NCBI RefSeq assembly: GCF_000721605.1
Contig: NZ_JOIZ01000010.1
Span: forward strand, 124,001-188,000
Direction: 5' to 3'
DNA: 64,000 bases
Origin: Streptomyces sp. NRRL S-37
Lineage (GTDB): Bacteria; Actinomycetota; Actinomycetes; Streptomycetales; Streptomycetaceae
Part shown: positions 1 to 8,000 of the stretch, piece after piece
Layout of the letters: every line of letters begins with the position of its first letter
Numbering within the stretch: position 1 is the stretch's first letter
Made by a program: the position numbers and the translations under genes
Notes under the pieces: generated by a model
The model's input: the letters and a program-made list of their open reading frames with translations, nothing else
Told to the model about the DNA's origin: nothing
Databases searched by the model: none

Positions 1-2106
1 GGTGAGCTTGATGCCCGCCATGCCGCCCGCGGGACGGCCCTGCGGCCGGACCTGCGCGGCCGGGTAGCGCAGCAGCTGCGCGTCGTCGCTGATGAAGACC
101 AGGTCCTCCTCGCCCGTGCGCAGCTCGACCGCGCCGACGATCCGGTCGCCCTCCTTGAGCGTGATGACCTCCAGCTCCTCCTTGCTGGAGGGGTAGTCGG
201 GCACCACGCGCTTGACGATTCCCTGTTCCGTGCCGAGTGCCAGGCCCGGCGACGACTCGTCGAGCGTGGTCAGGCACACCACCTGCTCGTCGTCCCCCAG
301 GGACACGAACTCGGCCAGGGGCGCCCCGCCCGAGAGGTTCGGCGTCGGCATCGCCTGCGGGAGCTGCGGCAGGTCGATCACGTTCAGCCGGAGCAGCCGG
401 CCGGACGAGGTGACGACGCCGATCTCACCGCGGGCCGTCGCCGGCACCGCCGAGACGATCACGTCGTGCTTGACCCGCTTGCCGTCGTCGGCGAGCGGCT
501 CGTTGTCCGCCGTACGGGCGAGCAGGCCCGTGGAGGACAGCAGCACCCGGCACGGGTCGTCCGCCACCTGCAGCGGTACGGCGGCGGCCGGGGTGCCGGC
601 CGACTCCAGCAGCAGCGTACGGCGGTCGTTGCCGAACTTCTTCGCCACCGCGGCCAGTTCCGCGGAGACCAGCTTGCGCAGCTCCGCGTCCGAGTCCAGG
701 ATCCGGGTCAGCTCCTCGATCTCCGCGTTCAGCCGGTCCTGCTCGGCCTCCAGCTCGATCCGGTCGTACTTGGTGAGGCGGCGCAGCGGCGTGTCCAGGA
801 TGTACTGGGTCTGGATGTCGCTGAGGGAGAACCGCTCCATCAGGCGCTGCTTGGCCTGCGCGGAGTTCTCGCTGGAGCGGATGAGGCGGATGACCTCGTC
901 GATGTCCACCAGGGCCGTGAGCAGGCCCTCCACCAGGTGAAGGCGGTCGCGCCGCTTGCCGCGGCGGAACTCCGAACGCCGGCGCACGACGTCGAAGCGG
1001 TGATCGAGATAGACCTCCAGGAGTTCCTTGAGGCCCAGGGTGAGCGGCTGGCCGTCCACCAGCGCCACGTTGTTGATGCCGAAGGACTCCTCCATCGGCG
1101 TCAGCTTGTAGAGCTGCTCCAGGACCGCTTCCGGCACGAAGCCGTTCTTGATCTCGATGACCAGCCGCAGACCGTGCTCGCGGTCGGTGAGGTCCTTGAC
1201 GTCGGCGATGCCCTGGAGCTTCTTCGAACCGACCAGGTCCTTGATCTTGCCGATCACCTTCTCCGGGCCGACCGTGAACGGCAGCTCGGTGACGACGAGG
1301 CCCTTGCGGCGGGCTGTCACGTCCTCCACGGTGACCGTCGCGCGGATCTTGAACGTGCCGCGGCCCTTCTCGTAGGCGTCCCGCACGCCGGACAGGCCGA
1401 CGATCCGGCCGCCGGTGGGCAGGTCGGGGCCCGGGACGTGCTTCATCAGGGCGTCGAGGTCGGCGTTCGGATACCTGATCAGGTGCCGCGCGGCCGCGAC
1501 GACCTCGCGCAGGTTGTGCGGCGGCATGTTGGTGGCCATGCCGACGGCGATGCCCGACGCGCCGTTCACCAGCAGGTTCGGGAAGGCGGCGGGCAGCGCC
1601 ACCGGCTCCTGCTCCTGCCCGTCGTAGTTGGGCGCGAAGTCGACCGTGTCCTCGTCGATGGACTCGGTCATCAGGCTGGTGGCCTCGGCCATCCGGCACT
1701 CGGTGTACCGCATGGCGGCGGGCGGGTCGTCGTTGCCCAGCGAGCCGAAGTTGCCGTGGCCGTCGACCAGGGGGACGCGCATCGAGAACGGCTGGGCCAT
1801 GCGCACCAGGGCGTCGTAGATCGACGCGTCGCCGTGGGGGTGCAGCTTGCCCATGACCTCGCCGACGACACGGGCGCACTTCACGTAACCGCGCTCGGGC
1901 CGCAGGCCCATCTCGTTCATCTGGTAGACGATGCGGCGGTGCACCGGCTTGAGGCCGTCGCGCGCGTCCGGCAGGGCGCGGGAGTAGATGACCGAGTACG
2001 CGTACTCGAGGAAGGAGCCCTGCATCTCGTCGACGACGTCGATGTCGAGGATCTTCTCCTCGTACGAGTCGTCGGGCGGCGGGGTCTTCGTGCTGCGGCG
2101 GGCCAT
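1..2106 (-). CDS. parC: Topoisomerase IV subunit A (GyrA/ParC family), 3' end outside window
   Basis: Type IIA topoisomerase cleavage subunit; with ParE it decatenates and relaxes DNA. The 702 codons present begin [18 protein letters not shown] and run without a stop to the window edge. Family marks are the winged-helix region with [12 protein letters not shown] (residues 89-100), the catalytic Tyr in RYTE (about Y134), and the start of the C-terminal beta-pinwheel after about residue 500. The ATG at 2106 is preceded by AAGGAG seven bases upstream. It is called ParC rather than GyrA because the N-terminus differs from actinobacterial GyrA as I know it and no gyrB is adjacent. The GyrA-box region that would settle this lies outside the window. 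Confidence 0.9.
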   Translation of the reverse strand, partial: MARRSTKTPPPDDSYEEKILDIDVVDEMQGSFLEYAYSVIYSRALPDARDGLKPVHRRIVYQMNEMGLRPERGYVKCARVVGEVMGKLHPHGDASIYDALVRMAQPFSMRVPLVDGHGNFGSLGNDDPPAAMRYTECRMAEATSLMTESIDEDTVDFAPNYDGQEQEPVALPAAFPNLLVNGASGIAVGMATNMPPHNLREVVAAARHLIRYPNADLDALMKHVPGPDLPTGGRIVGLSGVRDAYEKGRGTFKIRATVTVEDVTARRKGLVVTELPFTVGPEKVIGKIKDLVGSKKLQGIADVKDLTDREHGLRLVIEIKNGFVPEAVLEQLYKLTPMEESFGINNVALVDGQPLTLGLKELLEVYLDHRFDVVRRRSEFRRGKRRDRLHLVEGLLTALVDIDEVIRLIRSSENSAQAKQRLMERFSLSDIQTQYILDTPLRRLTKYDRIELEAEQDRLNAEIEELTRILDSDAELRKLVSAELAAVAKKFGNDRRTLLLESAGTPAAAVPLQVADDPCRVLLSSTGLLARTADNEPLADDGKRVKHDVIVSAVPATARGEIGVVTSSGRLLRLNVIDLPQLPQAMPTPNLSGGAPLAEFVSLGDDEQVVCLTTLDESSPGLALGTEQGIVKRVVPDYPSSKEELEVITLKEGDRIVGAVELRTGEEDLVFISDDAQLLRYPAAQVRPQGRPAGGMAGIKLT

Positions 2107-2313
2107 CGCTGCCGGCTCCTTGCTGAAGCGTTGTGGACGGGATCTGACGCGGACCATTGTGGACCGTCGCACTGACAGACGGGACCAGGACCCGGTTGTG
2201 AGGGCCCTGGGGAGGGCAGGGTACGGCGCGTGTGCGGTGCGTTTCCGCGCGGGGTTCCCGGTGACCGGGACGACGTGGGCCGAGGGGTGTTTGCGCTGCC
2301 CGGCGCTTGCGGA

Positions 2314-2418
2314 GTGCCTCCCCCACTCTCGACTTCGCTCGAGCGGGAGGTACCCCCATCGCCCACCCGTGCCGCCCTGGGGGTACCTCCCAGGCCCTTG
2401 AGGCACTGGGGGAGGCAC
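2314..2418. repeat. Nested inverted repeat in the parC / M16 divergent gap
   Basis: The 462-base gap 2107-2568 separates two divergent genes. It holds a two-layer inverted repeat. Outer arms are GTGCCTCCCCCA (2314-2325) and TGGGGGAGGCAC (2407-2418). Inner arms are GGGAGGTACCCCCA (2345-2358) and TGGGGGTACCTCCC (2378-2391). Both pairs are perfect. Similar 'CTCCCCCA...GGGGGAGG' elements are common between Streptomyces genes. No further coding sequence is visible in the gap; promoters for parC and the M16 operon should be here but I cannot place them with confidence. Confidence 0.8.
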
Positions 2419-2568
2419 GACTGCCCGCGGTCGTGCGCCGGCATTCTCGCTCTCGGCGTAGCCCGCCCCCGCCGGGAACTTCGTCGGGGGTCCGCGCGCT
2501 TGCATACAGTGGCAGGACCGGCAGAAACGGCGGTGTCGACGACCGCCTCCGCGATCGAAGGGACGTAC

Positions 2569-3951
2569 ATGCCCATGGGTCACACGGCCACAGCCCAGGC
2601 AGGCTCCGGCGGGCTGACAGCGACCGAACACCGCCTGGCCAACGGCCTGCGCGTGGTGCTCTCCGAGGACCACCTGACCCCGGTCGCCGCGGTGTGCCTC
2701 TGGTACGACGTGGGTTCACGTCATGAAGTCAAGGGACGTACGGGTCTGGCTCACCTTTTCGAGCACCTGATGTTCCAGGGCTCCGCCCAGGTGAAGGGCA
2801 ACGGTCACTTCGAGCTGGTCCAGGGCGCCGGCGGCTCCCTCAACGGCACCACCAGCTTCGAGCGCACCAACTACTTCGAGACCATGCCCGCCCACCAGCT
2901 GGAGCTCGCCCTCTGGCTGGAGGCCGACCGCATGGGCTCCCTGCTGACCGCCCTGGACGACGAGTCCATGGAGAACCAGCGGGACGTCGTCAAGAACGAG
3001 CGCCGCCAGCGCTACGACAACGTCCCCTACGGCACCGCCTTCGAGAAGCTGACCGCCCTCGCCTACCCGGAGGGCCACCCGTACCACCACACTCCCATCG
3101 GCTCGATGGCGGACCTGGACGCGGCCACCCTGGAGGACGCCCGCCAGTTCTTCCGCACGTACTACGCGCCGAACAACGCCGTGCTCTCCGTCGTCGGCGA
3201 CATCGACCCGGAGCGGACGCTCGCCTGGATCGAGAAGTACTTCGGCTCCATCCCGGCCCACGACGGCAAGCCCGCCCCGCGCGACGGCTCGCTGCCCGAC
3301 GTCATCGGCGGGCAGCTCCGCGAGATCGTCGAGGAGGAGGTCCCCGCGCGTGCGCTGATGGCCGCCTACCGGCTGCCGGAGGACGGCACGCGCGCGTGCG
3401 ACGCCGCCGACCTGGCGCTCACCGTCCTCGGCGGCGGCGAGTCCTCGCGGCTCTACAACCGGCTGGTACGGCGCGACCGCACGGCCGTGGCCGCCGGCTT
3501 CGGGCTGCTGCGGCTGGCCGGGGCGCCCTCCCTGGGCTGGCTGGACGTGAAGACGTCCGGCGACGTGGAGGTGCCGGTCATCGAGACCGCCATCGACGAG
3601 GAGCTCGCCCGGTTCGCCGAGGAGGGCCCCACGGCGGAGGAGATGGAGCGCGCGCAGGCCCAGCTGGAGCGCGAGTGGCTGGACCGGCTCGGCACGGTCG
3701 CCGGCCGCGCCGACGAACTGTGCCGGTACGCCGTCCTGTTCGGCGACCCGCAGCTCGCCCTGACCGCCGTACAGCGCGTCCTGGAGGTGACGGCGGAGGA
3801 GGTGCGGGAGGTCGCCGAGGCCCGCCTGCGCCCCGACAACCGCGCGGTGCTCGTCTACGAGCCCGTCGCCCCGGAAGCCGAGGACGCCGAGGACACCGAG
3901 GAAGCCGCCGCAGCCGCCGGCACCGACGAGAACGAGGAGGCGGCGAAGTGA
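2569..3951 (+). CDS. M16 family zinc metallopeptidase, catalytic subunit
   Basis: Insulinase/pitrilysin-type (M16B) peptidase of 460 residues. The inverted zinc motif HxxEH is present as HLFEH (H62, E65, H66 from this start), followed by the downstream Glu region NQRDVVKNERRQRY. The N-terminal M16 domain covers about residues 20-180 and the inactive C-terminal half about 190-420; the last 25 residues are Glu/Ala-rich. ATG 2569 is chosen because GAAGGGA lies about six bases upstream and the preceding in-frame sequence is not protein-like. It overlaps the next gene by four bases, so the pair is one operon. M16B enzymes usually work as heterodimers of an active and an inactive subunit. Confidence 0.9.
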   Translation: MPMGHTATAQAGSGGLTATEHRLANGLRVVLSEDHLTPVAAVCLWYDVGSRHEVKGRTGLAHLFEHLMFQGSAQVKGNGHFELVQGAGGSLNGTTSFERTNYFETMPAHQLELALWLEADRMGSLLTALDDESMENQRDVVKNERRQRYDNVPYGTAFEKLTALAYPEGHPYHHTPIGSMADLDAATLEDARQFFRTYYAPNNAVLSVVGDIDPERTLAWIEKYFGSIPAHDGKPAPRDGSLPDVIGGQLREIVEEEVPARALMAAYRLPEDGTRACDAADLALTVLGGGESSRLYNRLVRRDRTAVAAGFGLLRLAGAPSLGWLDVKTSGDVEVPVIETAIDEELARFAEEGPTAEEMERAQAQLEREWLDRLGTVAGRADELCRYAVLFGDPQLALTAVQRVLEVTAEEVREVAEARLRPDNRAVLVYEPVAPEAEDAEDTEEAAAAAGTDENEEAAK

Positions 3952-5336
3952 CCGAGCTCGCCACGATGGACTTCCACCCGCAGCCGCAGGCCGGCGACGC
4001 CAAGCCCTGGGCCTTCCCGGCCCCCGAGCGCGGCACGCTCGACAACGGCCTGACCGTGCTGCGCTGCCACCGCCCCGGCCAGCAGGTCGTCGCCGTCGAG
4101 GTGCTCCTCGACGCGCCCCTGGAGGCCGAGCCGGCCGGCCTCGACGGTGTCGCCACGATCATGGCGCGGGCCTTCTCCGAGGGCACCGACAAGCACTCCG
4201 CCGAGGAGTTCGCCGCCGAGCTGGAGCGCTGCGGCGCCACCCTGGACGCGCACGCCGACCACCCCGGCGTCCGCCTCAGCCTGGAGGTCCCGGCCTCCCG
4301 GCTCACCAAGGGGCTCGGGCTGCTCGCCGACGCGCTCCGGGCGCCCGCGTTCGCCGACAGCGAGGTCGAGCGGCTGGTCCGCAACCGCCTCGACGAGATC
4401 CCGCACGAGCTGGCCAACCCCTCCCGCCGCGCCGCCAAGGAGCTCTCCAAGGAGCTGTTCCCGGCGAGTGCCCGTATGTCGCGTCCGCGCCAGGGCACCG
4501 AGGAGACGGTCGCCGGCATCGACTCCGCGGCCGTACGCGCCTTCTACGAGAAGCACGTCCGTCCCGCCACGGCGACCGCCGTGGTCGTCGGCGACCTCAC
4601 CGGTATCGACCTGGACGCGCTGCTCGGCGACACGCTGGGCGCCTGGACCGGCTCCCCGGCGCAGCCGCGGCCCGTCCCGCCGGTGGTCGCCGACGACACC
4701 GGGCGCGTCGTGATCGTGGACCGTCCCGGCGCCGTGCAGACGCAGCTGCTGATCGGCCGTATCGGCGCGGACCGGCACGACCGGGTGTGGCCCGCGCAGG
4801 TGCTCGGCACGTACTGCCTCGGCGGCACCCTCACCTCCCGCCTGGACCGTGTGCTGCGCGAGGAGAAGGGCTACACCTACGGCGTACGGGCGTTCGGACA
4901 GGTCCTCAGGTCCGCCCCGGACGGCACGGGTGCGGCGATGCTGGCCATCAGCGGCTCCGTGGACACGCCGAACACCGGCCCCGCTCTCGAGGACCTGTGG
5001 ACGGTGCTGCGCACGCTCGCCGCGGAGGGGCTCACCGACGACGAGCGCGATGTCGCGGTGCAGAACCTCGTGGGCGTGGCGCCGCTCAAGTACGAGACCG
5101 CCGCGGCCGTCGCGAGCACCCTGGCCGACCAGGTCGAGCAGCACCTGCCCGACCACTACCAGGCCGACCTGTACCGGCAGTTGGCCGCGACCGGCACCGT
5201 GGAGGCCACCGCGGCCGTCGTGAACGCCTTCCCGGTGGACCGCCTGGTGACCGTCCTCGTCGGTGACGCGGCGCAGATCAAGGCGCCCGTCGAGGCCCTC
5301 GGCATCGGTGAAGTCACCGTCGTGACGGCCGAGTAG
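3948..5336 (+). CDS. M16 family peptidase-like protein, non-catalytic partner
   Basis: Second M16 protein, 462 residues, starting at GTG 3948 inside the GTGA overlap with the upstream stop; GGAGG at about 3935 is the ribosome site. It has the same two-domain layout (about 30-210 and 220-440), and the conserved R/Y loop is readable as REEKGYTYGVRAF. The zinc motif is absent: the position of HxxEH reads MARAFSEGT. This makes it the expected non-catalytic, substrate-shaping subunit of an M16B heterodimer with the preceding gene. The substrate is unknown. A strong hairpin follows 25 bases after the stop. Confidence 0.88.
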   Translation: MTELATMDFHPQPQAGDAKPWAFPAPERGTLDNGLTVLRCHRPGQQVVAVEVLLDAPLEAEPAGLDGVATIMARAFSEGTDKHSAEEFAAELERCGATLDAHADHPGVRLSLEVPASRLTKGLGLLADALRAPAFADSEVERLVRNRLDEIPHELANPSRRAAKELSKELFPASARMSRPRQGTEETVAGIDSAAVRAFYEKHVRPATATAVVVGDLTGIDLDALLGDTLGAWTGSPAQPRPVPPVVADDTGRVVIVDRPGAVQTQLLIGRIGADRHDRVWPAQVLGTYCLGGTLTSRLDRVLREEKGYTYGVRAFGQVLRSAPDGTGAAMLAISGSVDTPNTGPALEDLWTVLRTLAAEGLTDDERDVAVQNLVGVAPLKYETAAAVASTLADQVEQHLPDHYQADLYRQLAATGTVEATAAVVNAFPVDRLVTVLVGDAAQIKAPVEALGIGEVTVVTAE

Positions 5337-5361
5337 CGGACCGCGAGAACGCACGCGCGCG

Positions 5362-5397
5362 GCGGGCCCTGGTGACACGAAAGTCACCAGGGCCCGC
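5362..5397 (+). terminator. Hairpin terminator of the M16 operon
   Basis: A perfect 15-bp stem (5362-5376 with 5383-5397) closes a six-base loop ACGAAA, 25 bases after the M16 operon stop. It lacks a long T tract, as is usual in Streptomyces. It isolates the following riboswitch region from read-through. Confidence 0.88.
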
Positions 5398-5545
5398 TTA
5401 TGCCCGAAACGGGGCGGAAGTTGCCTGTCTGGCCTGTGGCATGCGCTACAAAACCCGGGATTCGTTTGAGGACCGGGAGACGGCCCGCTTAGTTTCGTCC
5501 GGGCTGTTCGTCGGGCAGTGCGCCGCATCCGCGGCACCGGACAGC

Positions 5546-5705
5546 CATCGCCGAGTCCCCCTATGGCGCGAGCCGGGGGAGCCGGGGACCCACCGCAGTC
5601 CCTGGGGTGAATCGGACGCCCGCGCGTGTCGCGAGGGGGCCCGTAGGAGACCTTCCTGCTCCGAACCCGTCAGCTAACCCGGTAGGCGAGAGGGAAGGAA
5701 AGGAC
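5546..5705 (+). promoter_or_regulatory. ydaO/yuaA-type cyclic di-AMP riboswitch
   Basis: The leader of the M23 peptidase gene carries the landmarks of the ydaO motif: CCGGGGACCCA near 5582, GGGGTGAATC at 5604-5613, then AACCCGTCAGCTAACCC and GGTAGGCG near 5664-5688, ending in GAAGGAAAGG just before the start codon. In actinobacteria this class binds c-di-AMP and lowers expression of cell-wall hydrolases such as RpfA and M23 peptidases (established knowledge). The gap 5398-5545 upstream should hold the promoter, but I see no clear hexamers. Confidence 0.85.
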
Positions 5706-5715
5706 CAGCCTGTAC

Positions 5716-6489
5716 ATGGCGTTCACCCGCGCCCCGGGCAAGCACCGTCGTCCCGGCCGGACGCAGCGCGGCACCGCCCGCGTGGCGGGCGCCGCGGCGC
5801 TCACCACCACCGGCGTCGTCGGCTCCCTCGCGGCCCCCGCGCTCGCCGCCGAGCCCGCTGCCGCACAGACCGGCCTCACGCCCGTCGTCACCCTCGGCGA
5901 CGAGGTCGCCGCCCGGATCGACGCCCAGGCGGCCGCCCAGCACGAGGCCGCCCGGGAGGCGGCCGAGGCCGCCGCGCGCAAGGCCGCCGAGGAGGCCGCG
6001 CGCGAGAAGGCCGCCAAGGAGGCCGAGGAGGCCCGCGCGGAGAAGGAGCGCGCCGCGCGGGAGGCCGAGCGCGAGCGCCTCAACACCTTCGTCTCCCCGA
6101 TCCCCGGCTCGTACGTCTCGACCGGCTACCAGGCCGGCAGCTCGCTGTGGTCCTCCGGCAGCCACACCGGTGTCGACTTCCACGCCGCGAGCGGCACCCC
6201 CGTCCAGTCGGTCGGCGTCGGTACCGTCGTCGAGGCCGGCTGGGGCGGCTCGTACGGCAACCAGGTCGTCATCAAGATGCACGACGGCACGTACACCCAG
6301 TACGGCCACCTGTCGTCCATCGGCGTCTCGGTGGGCCAGCAGGTCACCGCCGGGCAGCAGATCGGCCTCTCCGGCGCCACCGGCAACGTCACGGGCGCGC
6401 ACCTGCACTTCGAGGCCCGCACGGGCGCCGACTACGGCTCCGACCTCGACCCCGTCGCCTACCTCCGCGCGCACGGCGTGAACCTCTGA
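5716..6489 (+). CDS. Secreted M23 (LytM) cell-wall endopeptidase
   Basis: Peptidoglycan endopeptidase of 257 residues. A twin-basic/hydrophobic signal sequence ends near ALA-AEP (about residue 44). An Ala/Glu/Lys-rich coiled coil covers about residues 65-125. The C-terminal lysostaphin-type domain (about 130-255) has the zinc residues in HTGVDF (H150, D154) and HLHFE (H229, H231). The coiled coil probably spaces or tethers the enzyme in the wall. The gene is preceded by a c-di-AMP riboswitch and followed by its own terminator, so it is a monocistronic, second-messenger-controlled hydrolase. The cross-link it cuts cannot be read from sequence. Confidence 0.92.
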   Translation: MAFTRAPGKHRRPGRTQRGTARVAGAAALTTTGVVGSLAAPALAAEPAAAQTGLTPVVTLGDEVAARIDAQAAAQHEAAREAAEAAARKAAEEAAREKAAKEAEEARAEKERAAREAERERLNTFVSPIPGSYVSTGYQAGSSLWSSGSHTGVDFHAASGTPVQSVGVGTVVEAGWGGSYGNQVVIKMHDGTYTQYGHLSSIGVSVGQQVTAGQQIGLSGATGNVTGAHLHFEARTGADYGSDLDPVAYLRAHGVNL

Positions 6490-6501
6490 CCCGCTCGCTT
6501 C

Positions 6502-6534
6502 CCGATGCCCCGGCTCCCCGAGCCGGGGCATCGG
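6502..6534 (+). terminator. Hairpin terminator after the M23 gene
   Basis: A perfect 14-bp stem (6502-6515 with 6521-6534) around a five-base loop lies 12 bases after the peptidase stop and is followed by a short T run. Confidence 0.88.
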
Positions 6535-6677
6535 TGTTTCCGGGCGTCGCCGCCTCGCCTGTCCAAAAAATATGCATGGATTCCGGTCCGCCGTCGTGAA
6601 TTCCCGCCGATTGCAATAGAGTCACGGAACACACGTCAATCGTCGACGTTTCACGGGGATTAAGCCGGAGGTTCGTC

Positions 6678-7373
6678 ATGCGTATTCCCGCGCACTCGGT
6701 GTGCACGGCGATCCGGGACGACATCGTCGCGGGTGTCCACGAGCGCGGCGGCCGGCTCACCGAGGAAGTGCTCGCCCGCCGTTACGGTGTCTCCCGCGTC
6801 CCCGTCCGGGAGGCGCTGCGCACGCTGGAGGCCGAGGGATTCGTGGTGACCCGGCGGCACGCGGGCGCGTGCGTCGCGGAACCCACCGAGCAGGAGGCCG
6901 CCGACCTGCTGGAGATGCGCGTGCTCCTCGAGCCCCTCGGCGCCTCCCGCGCGGCCCAGCGCCGCACCGAGGCCCATCTGAAGGTGCTGCGCGGCCTGGT
7001 CCGGCTGGGTCAGGAACGCGCCCGCCAGGGCAACAGCGACGACCTGCGCTCCCTGAGCGGCTGGTTCCACGAGACGCTCGCCCAGGCCACCGGCAGTCCG
7101 GCGCTGACCTCGGCACTGACCCAGCTGCGGCACAAGATCGCCTGGATGTACGCCGTCGAGGGGCCGGCCGACCCCGTCGAGTACTGGGCGGAGCACGGCG
7201 CGATCGTGGACGCCGTGGCGCGCGGCGACGGCGACCGCGCGCGGTCCGTCACGGCGCTGCACACCGAGCGCGCGAGCGCCGGGCACCGCCTGCGTTTCGC
7301 CCACGGCGCCGGCCGCGCGGACCGTGTGAGGAACTCGCAACATGCCGTAAACATGCCGAGCGGTCGGCATTAA
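6678..7373 (+). CDS. GntR-family (FCD-type) transcriptional regulator
   Basis: DNA-binding repressor of 231 residues. The N-terminal winged helix (about 5-72) reads VLARRYGVSRVPVREALRTLEAEGFV, the standard GntR recognition helix. The all-helical FCD ligand domain (about 80-215) carries the metal/ligand residues in HETLAQ, HGAI and the final LHTERA helix. ATG 6678 has CCGGAGG six bases upstream. The gene stands alone between two terminators and converges on ptsH. The effector and target are not visible, although FCD regulators usually bind small carboxylic acids. The last codons encode a small hairpin (7353-7370). Confidence 0.88.
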   Translation: MRIPAHSVCTAIRDDIVAGVHERGGRLTEEVLARRYGVSRVPVREALRTLEAEGFVVTRRHAGACVAEPTEQEAADLLEMRVLLEPLGASRAAQRRTEAHLKVLRGLVRLGQERARQGNSDDLRSLSGWFHETLAQATGSPALTSALTQLRHKIAWMYAVEGPADPVEYWAEHGAIVDAVARGDGDRARSVTALHTERASAGHRLRFAHGAGRADRVRNSQHAVNMPSGRH

Positions 7374-7434
7374 CACGGGTGCCGTATACAAAGAGGGAAC
7401 ATTTCCCGGGGTTTATTCATGCTGCCCGTAAAAG

Positions 7435-7485
7435 GGGGAAAGCCGCCCGCGGAAGGGGAAAGCCGTCCGTGGCGGGGGGAAAGCG
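7435..7485. repeat. Three direct repeats of GGGGAAAGC(CG)
   Basis: Copies at 7435-7445 and 7455-7465 are identical (GGGGAAAGCCG), and a third shortened copy lies at 7476-7485; spacing is 20-21 bases, two helical turns. They sit in the convergent gap between the GntR gene and the ptsH terminator, so a regulatory role is not obvious. Replication slippage is an alternative. Confidence 0.6.
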
Positions 7486-7519
7486 AAAGGCCCGCCCGGC
7501 GGTCCGGGCGGGCCTTTCG
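7484..7519 (-). terminator. Hairpin terminator of ptsH (bidirectional)
   Basis: A perfect 16-bp stem (7484-7499 with 7504-7519) with loop CGGT lies 11 bases beyond the ptsH stop. It contains AAAGG/CCTTT at its base, so it could also stop transcription from the converging GntR gene. Confidence 0.9.
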
Positions 7520-7530
7520 GTGAGATGTCC

Positions 7531-7812
7531 TCAGACGGTCTCGGGGAGTTCCTCGAGGCCCTCGGCGACCAGCTTCGCCAGGCGGTCCAGGGCGGCGTCC
7601 GCGCCCTCGGCGTCGGAGGCGAGGACGATCTCCTCGCCGCCCTGGGCGCCCAGGCTCAGGACAGCCAGCATGGAGGCCGCGTTGACGGGGTCGCCCCCGG
7701 CCTTGGCGATCGTCACCGGGACGCCTGCGGCCGTGGCGGCTCGGACGAAGATGGAGGCGGGGCGGGCGTGGAGACCCTCGGCCCAGCCGACGTTGACGCG
7801 GCGCTCAGCCAT
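7531..7812 (-). CDS. ptsH: Phosphocarrier protein HPr of the sugar phosphotransferase system
   Basis: HPr relays phosphate from enzyme I to the EIIA components for PTS sugar uptake in the cytoplasm. The 93-residue product has the active site GLHARPAS with phosphorylated His15 and the regulatory-site helix NAASMLAVLSLG with Ser47 in the Ser46 position. The length is typical. ATG 7812 is preceded by GAAGGG. It is a lone gene here, divergent from the acetyltransferase fusion, with a strong terminator. Enzyme I and EII genes are not in the window. In S. coelicolor ptsH is SCO5841, which fits the neighbours. Confidence 0.95.
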   Translation of the reverse strand: MAERRVNVGWAEGLHARPASIFVRAATAAGVPVTIAKAGGDPVNAASMLAVLSLGAQGGEEIVLASDAEGADAALDRLAKLVAEGLEELPETV

Positions 7813-8000
7813 GTGTTGCTGCCCTTCGCTGTTCAGGGTTGTCTAGACCAGTTTCCCACATCGTGAAGCATGCCCGGAGCGTGCCCGAAGGGGCCTTCGC
7901 TCCCGCTCCCGGTGACAGCCGGACCGCGGCCTCGGCCCGGCTGTCGTCCACCACAGACTGCCTCGCGCCGTTGTCGTACGCGAGCCGTACTCTGGGGCCC

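Noticed and set aside
425..2719. A 764-codon open frame on the minus strand, in another frame over parC
   Set aside because: High-GC DNA leaves long non-coding frames open. Its product is Arg/Pro/Gly low-complexity, while the parC frame has the topoisomerase motifs and normal codon bias.
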